A stretch of DNA of 64,000 nt from Paracoccaceae bacterium (GCA_024304985.1 JAMWZC010000009.1:1-64000), one strand, 5' to 3'. Counted from the first letter of the stretch, positions 43,686 through 52,729 are shown. Translations and numbers: made by a program. The notes: generated by a model from the letters alone, not told the origin.

Positions 43686-44489
43686 ATGATTCTGCGATTT
43701 TTGATGGTCAGCTGGTTTGTCACAGGCGCGGCTTTCGCAGACCCCGATAGGGTCACTATTCAAGGGCAGTCTGCGGGATCGGGAGATGACCTTCCTTGGC
43801 CTGTGGCAGCGGCCTTGTCCGGGCCGACAGATCGATATCCGCACAATGTGCTGGGTCGCATTCCGGCTTTGACCACCCTCACCGTGACCGCACAAGTTTG
43901 CGCGGGTTGTGCGGTGCCGGACGTCACAGCACAGTTAACGCTGTCCGCACCACTGGTGTTCGAGGATGTTGCGCCGCGTCTGTGGGATGTCACGGGTGAT
44001 GGGCGGCCCGAGATCGTGGTCGTGCAAAGCCATGCTCAGCTTGGCGCAAGGTTGACGGTCTGGGCGCTCAGGGAACCGGGAGACAGCGATGCGCCGCTGT
44101 TCCGAATGCTGGCCTCGACTGATTTCATCGGGACGCGGTTTCGCTGGCTGGCCCCCGTGGGCATAGGTGATTTCACCGGCGACGGGCGCATCGAGATCGC
44201 CTATGTCGAGACCCCGCATCTGGGCAAGACTCTGCGTCTTGTCGGGCTGGAGGGGGACCGGCTGGTGGAACGGGTGGCGCTGTCCGGCGTGACCAATCAC
44301 CGGATCGGCGAGGAGGTGATCGCGGGTGGTGTCAGGACATGTGACGGACAGAGCGAGGTGATACTGGCATCGAGCGACTGGCGGCGGGTCGTGGCAGTAG
44401 GCTGGCAGGATGGTGCCCTGACCAGCCGGGATCTGGGACCGCTGCGGGATCGGCAGGACTTCACCGCCGCCCTTACCTGCGGGCGCTGA
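43686..44489 (+). CDS. Exported FG-GAP/VCBS-repeat protein
   Basis: 267 residues with a Sec signal peptide (about 1-18, cleavage before DPDRV). Two FG-GAP/VCBS-type calcium-binding loops are visible, DVTGDGRPEIVVV and DFTGDGRIEIAYV, suggesting an incomplete beta-propeller in the periplasm. Two Cys (CAGC) lie near residue 73. Function unknown. Converges on coaBC with 7 bp between stops. Confidence 0.82.
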   Translation: MILRFLMVSWFVTGAAFADPDRVTIQGQSAGSGDDLPWPVAAALSGPTDRYPHNVLGRIPALTTLTVTAQVCAGCAVPDVTAQLTLSAPLVFEDVAPRLWDVTGDGRPEIVVVQSHAQLGARLTVWALREPGDSDAPLFRMLASTDFIGTRFRWLAPVGIGDFTGDGRIEIAYVETPHLGKTLRLVGLEGDRLVERVALSGVTNHRIGEEVIAGGVRTCDGQSEVILASSDWRRVVAVGWQDGALTSRDLGPLRDRQDFTAALTCGR

Positions 44490-44496
44490 TATCCCG

Positions 44497-45690
44497 TCAT
44501 GTCAGCGCAGCGGCAATCCGCGCGGCCAGTTTTTCGGCGACAGCCAGTTTCGACATACGCGGCCAATCCTCGACCCCGTTGGTTGTGATCAGATGGACGG
44601 CATTTTCGGTGCCGCCCATGATCCCCGTGGCGGGGCTGACATCATTGGCGACGATCCAGTCACACCCCTTGCGCGCGCGTTTGGCCGTGGCATGGGCAAT
44701 CACATCATCGGTTTCGGCGGCAAAGCCCACAACCAGCGTGGGGCGGTCGGATTTGCGCTGACTGACCGTGGCCAGGATGTCGGGGTTTTCGGCAAACTCC
44801 AGAACCGGCAGACGGCCCGCGTCCTTCTTGATCTTGGAGCTTGAGGTTGAAGCCACGCGCCAGTCGGCCACTGCGGCGGCGAAGATGGCGGCATCGGCGG
44901 GCAAGGCCGCCTCGACCGCGTGCAGCATCTGCTGTGCCGTCTCGACCCGCACGACTTTGACACCTGCGGGCGGCGGCACATCAGCAGGACCGGTGACGAA
45001 TACCACCTCTGCCCCCAAAGCGGCCAGCGCCCGCGCAATCGCCGTGCCTTGTGCGCCGGATGATCGGTTGGCGATGTAGCGGACCGGGTCGATGGGTTCG
45101 TGGGTGGGACCGGAAGAGACAAGGATACGCTTGCCCGTCAGTGGTCCCTGCCCCAGCCCAGCCTCGATCGCGGCGACAATCTCAAGAGGTTCCGACATCC
45201 GTCCGGGTCCATATTCTCCGCAGGCCATATCACCGGAGTTGGGACCAACCACGCGGATGCCGTCAGCCAGAAGCTGCGTCAGATTGCGCTGCGTTGACGG
45301 GTGATCCCACATGCGGACGTTCATCGCAGGTGCCATCAGGACGGGGGTGTCTGTCGCCATCAACAGGGTCGAGGCCAGATCATTGGCGTGGCCATGAGCC
45401 ATTTTCGCCATCAGATCGGCGGTCGCCGGGGCGACCACAACCAGATCGGCACTGCGCGACAATTGGATATGGCCCATCTCGGCCTCATCCGTCAGGTCGA
45501 AGAGATCGGTAAAGACCTTCTCGCCAGCAAGGGCAGAGACGGACAGCGGAGTTACGAACTCGCCCCCCGCACGAGTCAGAACCGGAGTCACCGCCGCCCC
45601 CCGTTCACGCAAACGGCGGATCAGATCAAGCGATTTATAGGCCGCGATCCCGCCGCCGATGATCAGAAGAATACGTTTGCCTGCCAGCAT
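44497..45690 (-). CDS. coaBC: Bifunctional phosphopantothenoylcysteine decarboxylase / phosphopantothenate-cysteine ligase
   Basis: 397 residues. CoaC flavoprotein half (1 to about 180: ILLIIGGGIAAYKSLDLIR, PATADLMAKMAHG, PAMNVRMWDHP) fused to the CoaB ligase half (from about 185: RILVSSGPTHEPIDPVRYI, NRSSGAQG, VVGFAAET). Two steps of coenzyme A synthesis. ATG 45690 has GGAGGG upstream; an in-frame start 135 bp further is not supported. It lies 67 bp downstream of the ChaN-like gene and may share the rpoH transcript. Confidence 0.96.
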   Translation of the reverse strand: MLAGKRILLIIGGGIAAYKSLDLIRRLRERGAAVTPVLTRAGGEFVTPLSVSALAGEKVFTDLFDLTDEAEMGHIQLSRSADLVVVAPATADLMAKMAHGHANDLASTLLMATDTPVLMAPAMNVRMWDHPSTQRNLTQLLADGIRVVGPNSGDMACGEYGPGRMSEPLEIVAAIEAGLGQGPLTGKRILVSSGPTHEPIDPVRYIANRSSGAQGTAIARALAALGAEVVFVTGPADVPPPAGVKVVRVETAQQMLHAVEAALPADAAIFAAAVADWRVASTSSSKIKKDAGRLPVLEFAENPDILATVSQRKSDRPTLVVGFAAETDDVIAHATAKRARKGCDWIVANDVSPATGIMGGTENAVHLITTNGVEDWPRMSKLAVAEKLAARIAAALT

Positions 45691-45757
45691 GCGCCGACCC
45701 TCCGCCAGTTGCGCCGACACTAGGACCAGTGTGTGATGCTGACAAGGCCGCGCCGGA

Positions 45758-46567
45758 TCATCCCTTGTTCCGAAACGCCTCGCAGGGGTCGGGACGATCG
45801 ACGGCCGGGGCGGACAGAATGACATCGAAGCCGCCGGGTGCGCCTGCGCCGTCTTCCTGCTGGCCGATCGTGAACACGTCGAGATCGGGGCGCAGCCGTG
45901 TCAGATAGGCAGGCACGCCCCAATCCTCGCGCGCGTGGCCGTTGCCGGTAATCACGATCACAGGGCCGCCAGTCTCGTCCAGTGCGCGCAGGGTCTCGCG
46001 TGCCAGAACCGCATCGCGCAGCCGTTGCAGATCGACCATCACGGGCAGCATTTCGGGTGGCATGGCGTTGCAATGGGCTTGCTGTTGCAAATCCTCCTGC
46101 GCGGCCTGTTCTTCGGCTGGCAAAGGCGTGGTCAGTCCGTAATCCGCCGCATCAGTCCCGAAGCTTTCGGCGATACCCGCCTGCATGGCCGCGCGGGCGG
46201 CATCGCGGGGGACGGCGGCACCATAGATCGCGGCTCCGGGGGCTGCGGTGAAGATCGGATGATACATGGCGAAATCGGGCCAGCCGCTCTCGGCCCAATC
46301 AAGGGAGTCGGCCAAGGCTGTCTGATCAGCACGATTGTCCGGCGTTACCAGATCAGCCTGTGCTTCGGTCAGCATCTCGAACACGATGGCGCTGGGTTGA
46401 ACATGGGAGACGATGTCAGCCTGCGCGGCGTGATGGGCCGGGTTGTCATGCACCTCGCCCACAATCACGACGGGGGCATCTGCGACACGCTCCAGCAGTT
46501 CAACAGCCAAAGGGCCCGCAATAGCGGGCCCACAGACGAAAGCGGCGATCAGAGCAAGACATCTCAT
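45758..46567 (-). CDS. ChaN-domain exported protein
   Basis: 269 residues. ChaN domain (PF04187; Campylobacter ChaN is a haem-binding lipoprotein, and the fold is related to EreA/TraB-type esterases): VVIVGEVHDNPAHHAAQ, HYHP-like MYHPIF, and VIVITGNGHAREDWGVP. A signal peptide is present (1-17, AIA before GPL), but the Cys at residue 12 sits in a poor lipobox, so it looks periplasmic rather than lipidated. Its ATG overlaps the rpoH stop (ATGA), an unexpected coupling of an exported protein to the heat-shock sigma factor. Confidence 0.85.
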   Translation of the reverse strand: MRCLALIAAFVCGPAIAGPLAVELLERVADAPVVIVGEVHDNPAHHAAQADIVSHVQPSAIVFEMLTEAQADLVTPDNRADQTALADSLDWAESGWPDFAMYHPIFTAAPGAAIYGAAVPRDAARAAMQAGIAESFGTDAADYGLTTPLPAEEQAAQEDLQQQAHCNAMPPEMLPVMVDLQRLRDAVLARETLRALDETGGPVIVITGNGHAREDWGVPAYLTRLRPDLDVFTIGQQEDGAGAPGGFDVILSAPAVDRPDPCEAFRNKG

Positions 46568-47442
46568 GCGAGGAAGTCTTGCACCTCGCGCGACTGACTT
46601 TCCAGCTTTTTGCGCATCTTGGCGAAAGCGGCGGCTTCAAGCTGACGGACACGCTCTTTCGACAGGCCAAGCTCTTCGCCCAGACTTTCCAGCGTGCGGG
46701 GATCGTCGCGCAGTTTACGCTCGCGCACGATGAAACGTTCACGGTCATTCAGCGCGGCCAACGCTTCCAAAAGCCAGTTCCGCAAAGCGGCGGTATCATG
46801 GGCGGTTTCCACGATTTCGGCGGCTTGGCTACCTTCGTCCTCGATCGTGTCGATCCATTCACGTCCCTCATCCTCGGAGGATTGGGTTGCATTGAGCGAA
46901 AAGTCCGAGCCGGACAGACGCCCCTCCATCATCTCGACGTCATGCAGCGGAACGCCAATCTCGGTTGAGATCATCTGGCGCATCTGGTGACGATCCAGCT
47001 CCTCGCCCCGCGCCTGCGCCTCGCGCTCCAGCCGCGCCTGCACCCGGCGCAGATTGAAGAACAGCGATTTCTGGCTCGAGGTCGATCCAGTCCGCACCAT
47101 CGACCAGTTGCGCATCACATAGTCCTGAATGCTGGCCTTGATCCACCAGACCGCATAGGTCGAAAAGCGCACGCCACGGTCCGGGTCGAACTTGTCGGCA
47201 GCTTTCATCAGACCAAGTCCGGCCTCCTGAATCAGGTCATTCATCGGGGCGCCGTAGCGACGGAATTTCGATGCCATCGAGATTGCCAAGCGCATATAGG
47301 CCGTGATCAGGCGGTGCAGCGCAGCCTCATCCCGCTGATCCCGCCAGGCATAGGCCAGCCGCAATTCGGTTTCGGCATCCAGCAGCTCTGCTTTCATCGC
47401 CTTGCGCGACAGGGTCATGTCATTTGGTGCATCAAGTGCCAT
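46564..47442 (-). CDS. rpoH: Heat-shock RNA polymerase sigma factor (sigma-32)
   Basis: 292 residues. Sigma-70 family group 3. Region 2 with MNDLIQEAGLGLMKAADKFDP and the -10 recognition VRFSTYAVWWIKASIQDYVMRN-type helix (read in parts); the RpoH box QKSLFFNLRR lies about residue 130, which is diagnostic; region 4 HTH ESLGEELGLSKERVRQLE near the C-terminus. ATG 47442 with a G-rich Shine-Dalgarno; longer frames upstream lack homology. Alphaproteobacteria often carry two rpoH genes, so this may be one of a pair. Divergent from cobU across 115 bp. Confidence 0.96.
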   Translation of the reverse strand: MALDAPNDMTLSRKAMKAELLDAETELRLAYAWRDQRDEAALHRLITAYMRLAISMASKFRRYGAPMNDLIQEAGLGLMKAADKFDPDRGVRFSTYAVWWIKASIQDYVMRNWSMVRTGSTSSQKSLFFNLRRVQARLEREAQARGEELDRHQMRQMISTEIGVPLHDVEMMEGRLSGSDFSLNATQSSEDEGREWIDTIEDEGSQAAEIVETAHDTAALRNWLLEALAALNDRERFIVRERKLRDDPRTLESLGEELGLSKERVRQLEAAAFAKMRKKLESQSREVQDFLA

Positions 47443-47557
47443 ATTTACCCCCAGACTGTGGCCCTGTGCGCCTTGGGCGCTAGATGAGCCGTTTTTGTTT
47501 GTCTTTGAGTTTGATACGCAGCCAAAAACGGATCGGATCAAAAAACATGAGTCTTGC

Positions 47558-48091
47558 ATGTTGCCAAAACTGACTCTGGTGCTGGGAGGGGCCGCCTCCG
47601 GCAAGACGGCCTGGGCCGAAGCATTGGTCCTGAGGACGGGCGAGACGCCTGTTTATCTGGCTACGGCACAGGCTTGGGATACGGAAATGCAGGCCAAGAT
47701 CGACCGCCACCGCACATTGCGCGGGGACGGCTGGCTGACTGTCGAGGCTCCGCTTGATCTTGCTCCGGCGCTCCGCGAGGCCCGTGCAGGGCAGGTTGTG
47801 TTGCTGGACTGTGCGACACTCTGGCTTAGCAACATCATGCTGGCCGAAGGTGATCCCGAAGCAGAATCGGCAGCCCTCTTGCAGGCCATTGCGACCTGCG
47901 CGGCGCCTGTCGTCGTGGTCAGCAACGAGGTCGGCGCCGGGATCGTGCCCGAGAACGCACTGGCGCGCCGGTTCCGGCAGGCGCAGGGCGAGTTGAACCA
48001 GAAGATGGCTGCTGACGCCGGATTGGTGGTGGCCGTGATGGCCGGTTTGCCGCTGGTCCTGAAAGGGCAGATCCCGGGGCCAAGCACATGA
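47558..48091 (+). CDS. cobU: Adenosylcobinamide kinase / adenosylcobinamide-phosphate guanylyltransferase
   Basis: 177 residues (CobU/CobP). Phosphorylates and guanylylates adenosylcobinamide in nucleotide-loop assembly of cobalamin. P-loop LVLGGAASGKTAWAE near the N-terminus, HRTLRGDGW with the guanylylated His region, LLDCATLWLSN, and VSNEVGAGIVPE. The start ATG 47558 has only a weak RBS; the frame is open upstream into the rpoH promoter region. Stop overlaps the next start (ATGA). Confidence 0.95.
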   Translation: MLPKLTLVLGGAASGKTAWAEALVLRTGETPVYLATAQAWDTEMQAKIDRHRTLRGDGWLTVEAPLDLAPALREARAGQVVLLDCATLWLSNIMLAEGDPEAESAALLQAIATCAAPVVVVSNEVGAGIVPENALARRFRQAQGELNQKMAADAGLVVAVMAGLPLVLKGQIPGPST

Positions 48092-48660
48092 GCCGGTTTT
48101 TCTGGGTCAGGCATGGGCCCACACATGCGAAATCCATGGTCGGATGGTCCGACCTTCCTGCCGATCTGACCGATACCGCGCGCCTGGAGCGCTTGTCGGA
48201 ATCCTTGCCCAGAGATGCCGTCGTGATCTCATCCGATCTGATCCGCGCGAGTGCCACGGCGGATGCGATCGCAGCGTCACGCTTGCGCCTGCCGCATGAT
48301 CCCGACCTGCGGGAGATCCATTTCGGCGACTGGGAACTGGCGCGTTTTGACGAGATCGAGGATCAGGAAAGGCTACGCGCCTATTGGGATCATCCGGGCG
48401 ATGTCCGGCCACCGGGCGGCGAAAGCTGGCATGAGGTCTCGGCCCGTGTCGCCCGCGCGGTGGATCGTCTGCTGGCAGCACAGGAGGGGCAGGATATCAT
48501 CGTTGTGGCGCATTTCGGCGTGATCCTGACGCAGGTGCAGGCGGCGCTTGGAATAAGTGCCTATGAAGCGTTCAGCCACCGGATCGACAATCTTTCGGTG
48601 ACCGAGCTGCATCGGAACGGAGCGTCCTGGAAGGCGCTGAGGATCAACCACCTGCCCTGA
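48088..48660 (+). CDS. cobC: Histidine phosphatase family protein, probable alpha-ribazole phosphatase
   Basis: 190 residues, branch-1 histidine phosphatase: catalytic RHGPTH at 8-13, REIHFGDWE, GGESWHEV and second catalytic His in VVAHFGVIL. Position directly behind cobU with an ATGA overlap argues for CobC, which dephosphorylates alpha-ribazole phosphate in cobalamin assembly; sequence alone would also allow a generic phosphatase. Confidence 0.85.
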   Translation: MSRFFWVRHGPTHAKSMVGWSDLPADLTDTARLERLSESLPRDAVVISSDLIRASATADAIAASRLRLPHDPDLREIHFGDWELARFDEIEDQERLRAYWDHPGDVRPPGGESWHEVSARVARAVDRLLAAQEGQDIIVVAHFGVILTQVQAALGISAYEAFSHRIDNLSVTELHRNGASWKALRINHLP

Positions 48661-48673
48661 TGGTTCCTCCAGT

Positions 48674-48717
48674 TGCAAGGCTTGCACTGACAATGTCACC
48701 TGTGACGAAGCCTTGCA
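48674..48717 (+). promoter_or_regulatory. Ten-base stem-loop behind cobC
   Basis: TGCAAGGCTT (48674-48683) pairs perfectly with AAGCCTTGCA (48708-48717); an inner GTCAC/GTGAC stem lies in the loop. No T-run follows; instead a copy of the 23-bp 3'-end element starts four bases later. Confidence 0.55.
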
Positions 48718-48720
48718 GAC

Positions 48721-48743
48721 GGATATTTGCAGCAAGAAGAAAC
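48721..48743 (+). repeat. Dispersed 23-bp 3'-end element, copy 5
   Basis: GGATATTT, GCA, GCAAGAAGAAAC, 61 bp past the cobC stop in sense orientation, directly after the ten-base stem-loop. The next gene is co-directional, so the orientation here is informative. Confidence 0.75.
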
Positions 48744-48756
48744 CAGGCGGACCACG

Positions 48757-48794
48757 TTAACCATTCTGAAAGGATAGATGCCTAGTCATTAACC
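48757..48794 (+). promoter_or_regulatory. Paired TTAACC half-sites upstream of comM (CtrA-type)
   Basis: TTAACC at 48757-48762 and again at 48789-48794, 32 bp apart (about three helical turns), 23-60 bp before the comM start. TTAACC is the CtrA half-site, and in Rhodobacter capsulatus competence/GTA-recipient genes including comM are reported under CtrA control. Confidence 0.5.
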
Positions 48795-48816
48795 TTGGTT
48801 CAGGGTGAGTGCAGCA

Positions 48817-50331
48817 ATGGTGGCGCGGGCCTATACAGTGGCTTTCGAAGGGGTGTCCGCCCGCACGGTCGAGGTGCAATGCGCCGTCACGCCGGGCTTG
48901 CCCGCTTTCGCCGTCGTGGGACTGCCGGACAAGGCGGTGAGCGAAGCGCGCGACAGGGTGCGTGCGGCCCTCAGCGCGATGGGCATTGCCCTTCCCAGCA
49001 AGAGGATCACGGTGAACCTGTCACCGGCAGATCTGCCCAAGGAAGGCAGCCACTTCGACCTTCCGATCGCGCTGGCGCTTCTGGCCGCTCTCGAGATCGT
49101 GCCACCCGACGCGGTGGAACGGACGACAGCGCTGGGGGAATTGTCGCTGGATGGATCGCTGATCGGGGTGCTGGGGGCCCTGCCCGCTGCCATGGCCGCA
49201 GCCGAAGAGGACCGAACCCTGCTTTGCCCCCGCGCCTCGGGGGCGGAAGCGGCCTGGGTCGGGGCCTGCCAGGTGATTGCCGCCGCTTCACTGATGGAGG
49301 TGGTGCGCCACTATACGGGCCAGGCCCCCATCACGCCGGCCGAACCCGGCGAGGTGACGGGCGAGGCGGGGGGGCGCTGCCTGCGTGATGTGAAAGGTCA
49401 GGAGCGCGCCAAACGCGCCTTGGAGATCGCGGCCGCAGGGCGGCATCACATGTTGATGCTGGGCACGCCCGGATCTGGAAAATCGATGCTGGCGGCGCGC
49501 ATACCGGGCATCCTGCCGCCGCTCACAGCGGGCGAGGCGCTGGAAACCTCGATGATCCATTCATTGGCGGGCTTGCTGGACGAGGGCGGAATCTCGCGCG
49601 CACGGCCCTTCCGCGAGCCGCATCATACGGCCTCGATGGCGGCCATCGTGGGCGGTGGCCGCAGCGCAAAACCCGGCGAGATCAGCCTTGCCCATAATGG
49701 TGTGCTGTTCATGGACGAATTCCCGGAATTCCCGCGCGGCGTTCTGGAAACCCTGCGCCAACCCATCGAGACCGGCGAGGTGATGGTGGCGCGGGCCAAT
49801 GCGCATGTGCGCTATCCCTGCCGGTTCATGCTGGTGGCCGCCGCGAACCCTTGCAAATGCGGCTATCTGACGGATCCGGCCCGCGCCTGCACCCGCGCCC
49901 CGGTCTGCGGCGAGGATTACATGGGGCGGATCAGCGGGCCGCTGATGGATCGTTTCGATCTGCGTGTCGAGGTGCCGCCGGTGGCCTATACCGACCTTGA
50001 TCTGCCCGCCTCGGGCGAGACTTCTCAACAGGTTGCGGCACGGGTAGCGGCGGCCCGCGCGGTTCAGGCGGCGCGTTTCTGCGAGGTTGAGGGGATGCAT
50101 CTGAACGCCGATGCAGAAGGCGCGGTGCTGGACAGGATCGCCACACCCGATGCGGCAGGACGCGCGCTGCTGGGCAAGGTGGCAGACCGTTTCGGACTGA
50201 CCGCGCGTGGGTATCACCGCGTCCTGCGGGTGGCCCGCACGATCGCAGATCTCGACGGGTGCGACGCGGTGATCAGCGACCATGTGGCCGAAGCGGTGAG
50301 CTATCGGCTGGTTGGGGTCAAGGATGCGTAA
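48817..50331 (+). CDS. comM: YifB/ComM-family Mg-chelatase-like AAA+ ATPase
   Basis: 504 residues. ComM is a hexameric helicase promoting branch migration during natural transformation; in GTA-bearing Rhodobacterales it helps incorporate GTA-delivered DNA. N-terminal LonC-like domain (VEVQCAVTPGLPAFAVVGLPDKAV), Walker A LGTPGSGKSMLA near 215-226, Walker B GVLFMDEFPEF, zinc-like Cys cluster CKCGYLTDPARAC and the Mg-chelatase C-terminal. ATG 48817 (GGTGAG seven bases upstream) preferred over GTG 48805. Confidence 0.95.
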   Translation: MVARAYTVAFEGVSARTVEVQCAVTPGLPAFAVVGLPDKAVSEARDRVRAALSAMGIALPSKRITVNLSPADLPKEGSHFDLPIALALLAALEIVPPDAVERTTALGELSLDGSLIGVLGALPAAMAAAEEDRTLLCPRASGAEAAWVGACQVIAAASLMEVVRHYTGQAPITPAEPGEVTGEAGGRCLRDVKGQERAKRALEIAAAGRHHMLMLGTPGSGKSMLAARIPGILPPLTAGEALETSMIHSLAGLLDEGGISRARPFREPHHTASMAAIVGGGRSAKPGEISLAHNGVLFMDEFPEFPRGVLETLRQPIETGEVMVARANAHVRYPCRFMLVAAANPCKCGYLTDPARACTRAPVCGEDYMGRISGPLMDRFDLRVEVPPVAYTDLDLPASGETSQQVAARVAAARAVQAARFCEVEGMHLNADAEGAVLDRIATPDAAGRALLGKVADRFGLTARGYHRVLRVARTIADLDGCDAVISDHVAEAVSYRLVGVKDA

Positions 50332-50337
50332 CGCGGA

Positions 50338-51273
50338 TCAGGCGCGTTTCGCCTCGATCCGCTCCCAGATCCTGGCGGCGATATTGACGCCGTCAAACCG
50401 CTCCAGCTCCTGTATGCCCGTGGGTGACGTGACGTTGATCTCGGTTAGCCAGTCCCCGATCACGTCGATCCCGACGAAAACCTGTCCCTTCTCACGCAGG
50501 ACCGGACCAATGCGGGCGCAGATCTCCAGATCGCGATCCGTCAGGCCGATCTTCTCGGGTCGCCCTCCCACATGCATGTTGGACCGCGTCTCGCCTGCGG
50601 CTGGCACACGGTTGATCGCCCCGACAGCCTCGCCGTCAACAAGGATCACGCGCTTGTCGCCCTTTGTGACCGCTGGCAGGTATTTCTGGACGATCAGCGG
50701 CTCCCGACTGAAGCCGGTGAACAGTTCGTGCAGGGATGACAGATTGCGGTCATCCGTGGTCAGCCGGAAGACCCCTGCGCCGCCATTGCCGTAAAGCGGT
50801 TTGAGGATCACGTCGCCATGCTTGTCCTTGAAAGCGCGGATCGTAGCGAGGTCACGCGCAATCGTCGTGGGCGGCGTCAGGTCCGGGAAGTTGAGCACCA
50901 GAAGCTTTTCGGGCGAGTTGCGCACCCAGAATGGATCGTTGACGACCAGCGTCTTCGGATGGATCCGGTCCAACAGATGGGTTGTCGTAATATAGAACAT
51001 GTCAAAAGGCGGGTCCTGCCGCAACCAGACGACATCGTACTCCGCGAGGTCCACCTCGGTCTCGGCCCCCAGCGTGTAGTGATCGCCCGCCACCCGCTGC
51101 ACCGTCACAGGCCAGCCTCGCGCGGTGATTCGACCTTCCTGATAGGAGAGCCGATCCGGCGTATAGTAAAAAAGCTCATGGCCCCGGGTCTGTGCTTCCT
51201 CCATCAGGCGAAAGGTGCTGTCCGCATTGATGTTGATCGGCCCGATCGGGTCCATCTGAAAGGCGATTTTCAT
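50338..51273 (-). CDS. gshB: Glutathione synthase
   Basis: 311 residues, ATP-grasp ligase joining gamma-glutamylcysteine and glycine. GshB opening [21 protein letters not shown] (seen in part), [32 protein letters not shown] and the metal site [20 protein letters not shown] 51273 has GGGGAG upstream. Lies behind yraN with a 113-bp gap; converges on comM. Confidence 0.97.
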   Translation of the reverse strand: MKIAFQMDPIGPININADSTFRLMEEAQTRGHELFYYTPDRLSYQEGRITARGWPVTVQRVAGDHYTLGAETEVDLAEYDVVWLRQDPPFDMFYITTTHLLDRIHPKTLVVNDPFWVRNSPEKLLVLNFPDLTPPTTIARDLATIRAFKDKHGDVILKPLYGNGGAGVFRLTTDDRNLSSLHELFTGFSREPLIVQKYLPAVTKGDKRVILVDGEAVGAINRVPAAGETRSNMHVGGRPEKIGLTDRDLEICARIGPVLREKGQVFVGIDVIGDWLTEINVTSPTGIQELERFDGVNIAARIWERIEAKRA

Positions 51274-51386
51274 GTCCGGCTCCCCTGAGGATAGAGCCTT
51301 TACATGGCGCAAGGCCGTGCCCGAGACAATGCGAAATCCCGCAAAAGCAGGATGGGCCGCAGTGCACCGACCCAGGGCCCGTCAGT

Positions 51387-51869
51387 TCAGTCCCCTTCGC
51401 CGAAGGCATTTTCCATGATCCGGACCGCGCCGAAGTCGTTCACCATCGCCAGATCGACACGCGCTTCGGTCAATTGCCCCGCAGCCATGTCGCCCAGAAA
51501 CTCTGTCGCGGCAAGAACGATCCGGCGGCGCTGCGCTGGCCCAATAGCCAACAGCGCCGCATCAAAGCTGCGGCTTTTCTTGACTTCGACAAAGACCACG
51601 ACATCCCCATCGCGCAGGATCAGGTCGATTTCGGCGCCGGAGCCGCGCCAACGTCGGGCAAGTATCGTCATGCCACGGTCTGTGTAATCGCGTGCGACAC
51701 TGTCTTCGGCGGCGAGACCCGAGAGGTAGGCTTTGCGTCCACGCCCTTTCCTTTGATCGCGCACCTGGCGGGATGGTTGCCCCGCCGACCGCGCAACCGG
51801 AAACTCTAGCGGAAGGTCAAGCTGCACGGCCGTTGCCACTGCCTTGCGCGGATCAAACCATGTTGTCAT
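51387..51869 (-). CDS. yraN: YraN family protein (UPF0102)
   Basis: 160 residues. Restriction-endonuclease-like fold, PD-(D/E)xK-type residues in GSGAEIDLILRDGDVVVFVEVKKS. Nuclease activity in the family is debated. The ~40-residue N-terminal extension before the conserved GLAAEDSVARDY is longer than usual. The start overlaps the rsmI stop; rsmI-yraN next to an LpoA-like gene is the same neighbourhood as in E. coli. Confidence 0.92.
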   Translation of the reverse strand: MTTWFDPRKAVATAVQLDLPLEFPVARSAGQPSRQVRDQRKGRGRKAYLSGLAAEDSVARDYTDRGMTILARRWRGSGAEIDLILRDGDVVVFVEVKKSRSFDAALLAIGPAQRRRIVLAATEFLGDMAAGQLTEARVDLAMVNDFGAVRIMENAFGEGD

Positions 51870-52729
51870 TCACCCTGCTCCAGTTTCAATGCCATCTGAT
51901 AGACCTGTCGACGCGGCAGACCCGTCCGGACCGCCACAGCATCTGCTGCATCGCGCACAGTTTGCCCCGACAAGGCCTCCCTCAACATCTCTTCTAAATC
52001 GGATTCGTGAATATTCTCCGAAGATTTCCGCTCTATCAGCACCACGATCTCGCCTTTCAGGCTGCGGTCGGCGCAAGCTACGGCAAGGTCCTGCAGAGTC
52101 CCGCTCAGAATTTCCTCGAATTTCTTGGTCAGTTCACGGCATACTGCGGCCTGCCTCTGGGGTCCCAGCACCTCGGCCGCATCGCGCAGCATGGCGGCGA
52201 TCCGCTTGGGTGATTCGTAAAAGACGAGTGTTCCCGGAATATCGGCATAGCGCCTAAGGGCGGTTTTTCGCTGACCGCTGGCATTCGGCAGGAAGCCGGC
52301 GAAAAAGAAACGGTCGGTCGGCAATCCGCCGACGGTCAGCGCCGTCACCACCGCGGAGGGTCCGGGTGCAGCCACGACGGCATATCCGGCCTCGCGCGCG
52401 GCGCGGGCCAGATCGAAACCGGGATCGGCGATCATCGGCGTGCCCGCCTCGGAAGCATAGGCCAGCGTCAGACCCTGCTCCAGCAAGGCCAGCAGGCGCG
52501 GGCGCATCTGCGCGCCGTTATGGTCATGATAGGCCAGCACCTGTCGTTCACCCAAAGCGATGCCGTGGATTTCCATCAGTTTACGCAGGGTGCGGGTGTC
52601 TTCGGCGACCAGAACATCCGCGCTGGCCAGAATGTCCAGCGCCCGCAACGTGATGTCCCGCGCCGTGCCGATGGGCGTCGCCACGAGATAAAGACCGGGG
52701 TTCAGTTTGGCGGCTTTCGGATTCAACAC
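51866..52729 (-). CDS. rsmI: 16S rRNA (cytidine1402-2'-O)-methyltransferase
   Basis: 287 residues. Tetrapyrrole-methylase fold; 2'-O-methylates C1402 in the ribosomal P site. GLYLVATPIGTARDITLRAL at the N-terminus, AEDTRTLRKLMEIHG, SEAGTPMIADPGF and GFLPNASGQRK are diagnostic. The start is GTG 52729 (or TTG 52726), with GGAGGG 4-7 bases upstream. Coupled to yraN through ATGA. Divergent from the LpoA-like gene. Confidence 0.95.
   Translation of the reverse strand: MLNPKAAKLNPGLYLVATPIGTARDITLRALDILASADVLVAEDTRTLRKLMEIHGIALGERQVLAYHDHNGAQMRPRLLALLEQGLTLAYASEAGTPMIADPGFDLARAAREAGYAVVAAPGPSAVVTALTVGGLPTDRFFFAGFLPNASGQRKTALRRYADIPGTLVFYESPKRIAAMLRDAAEVLGPQRQAAVCRELTKKFEEILSGTLQDLAVACADRSLKGEIVVLIERKSSENIHESDLEEMLREALSGQTVRDAADAVAVRTGLPRRQVYQMALKLEQGE

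Noticed and set aside
43527-43895. 122-codon minus-strand frame overlapping the FG-GAP gene start
   Set aside because: It is antisense to a gene with a clear signal peptide and FG-GAP motifs and shows no homology features of its own.
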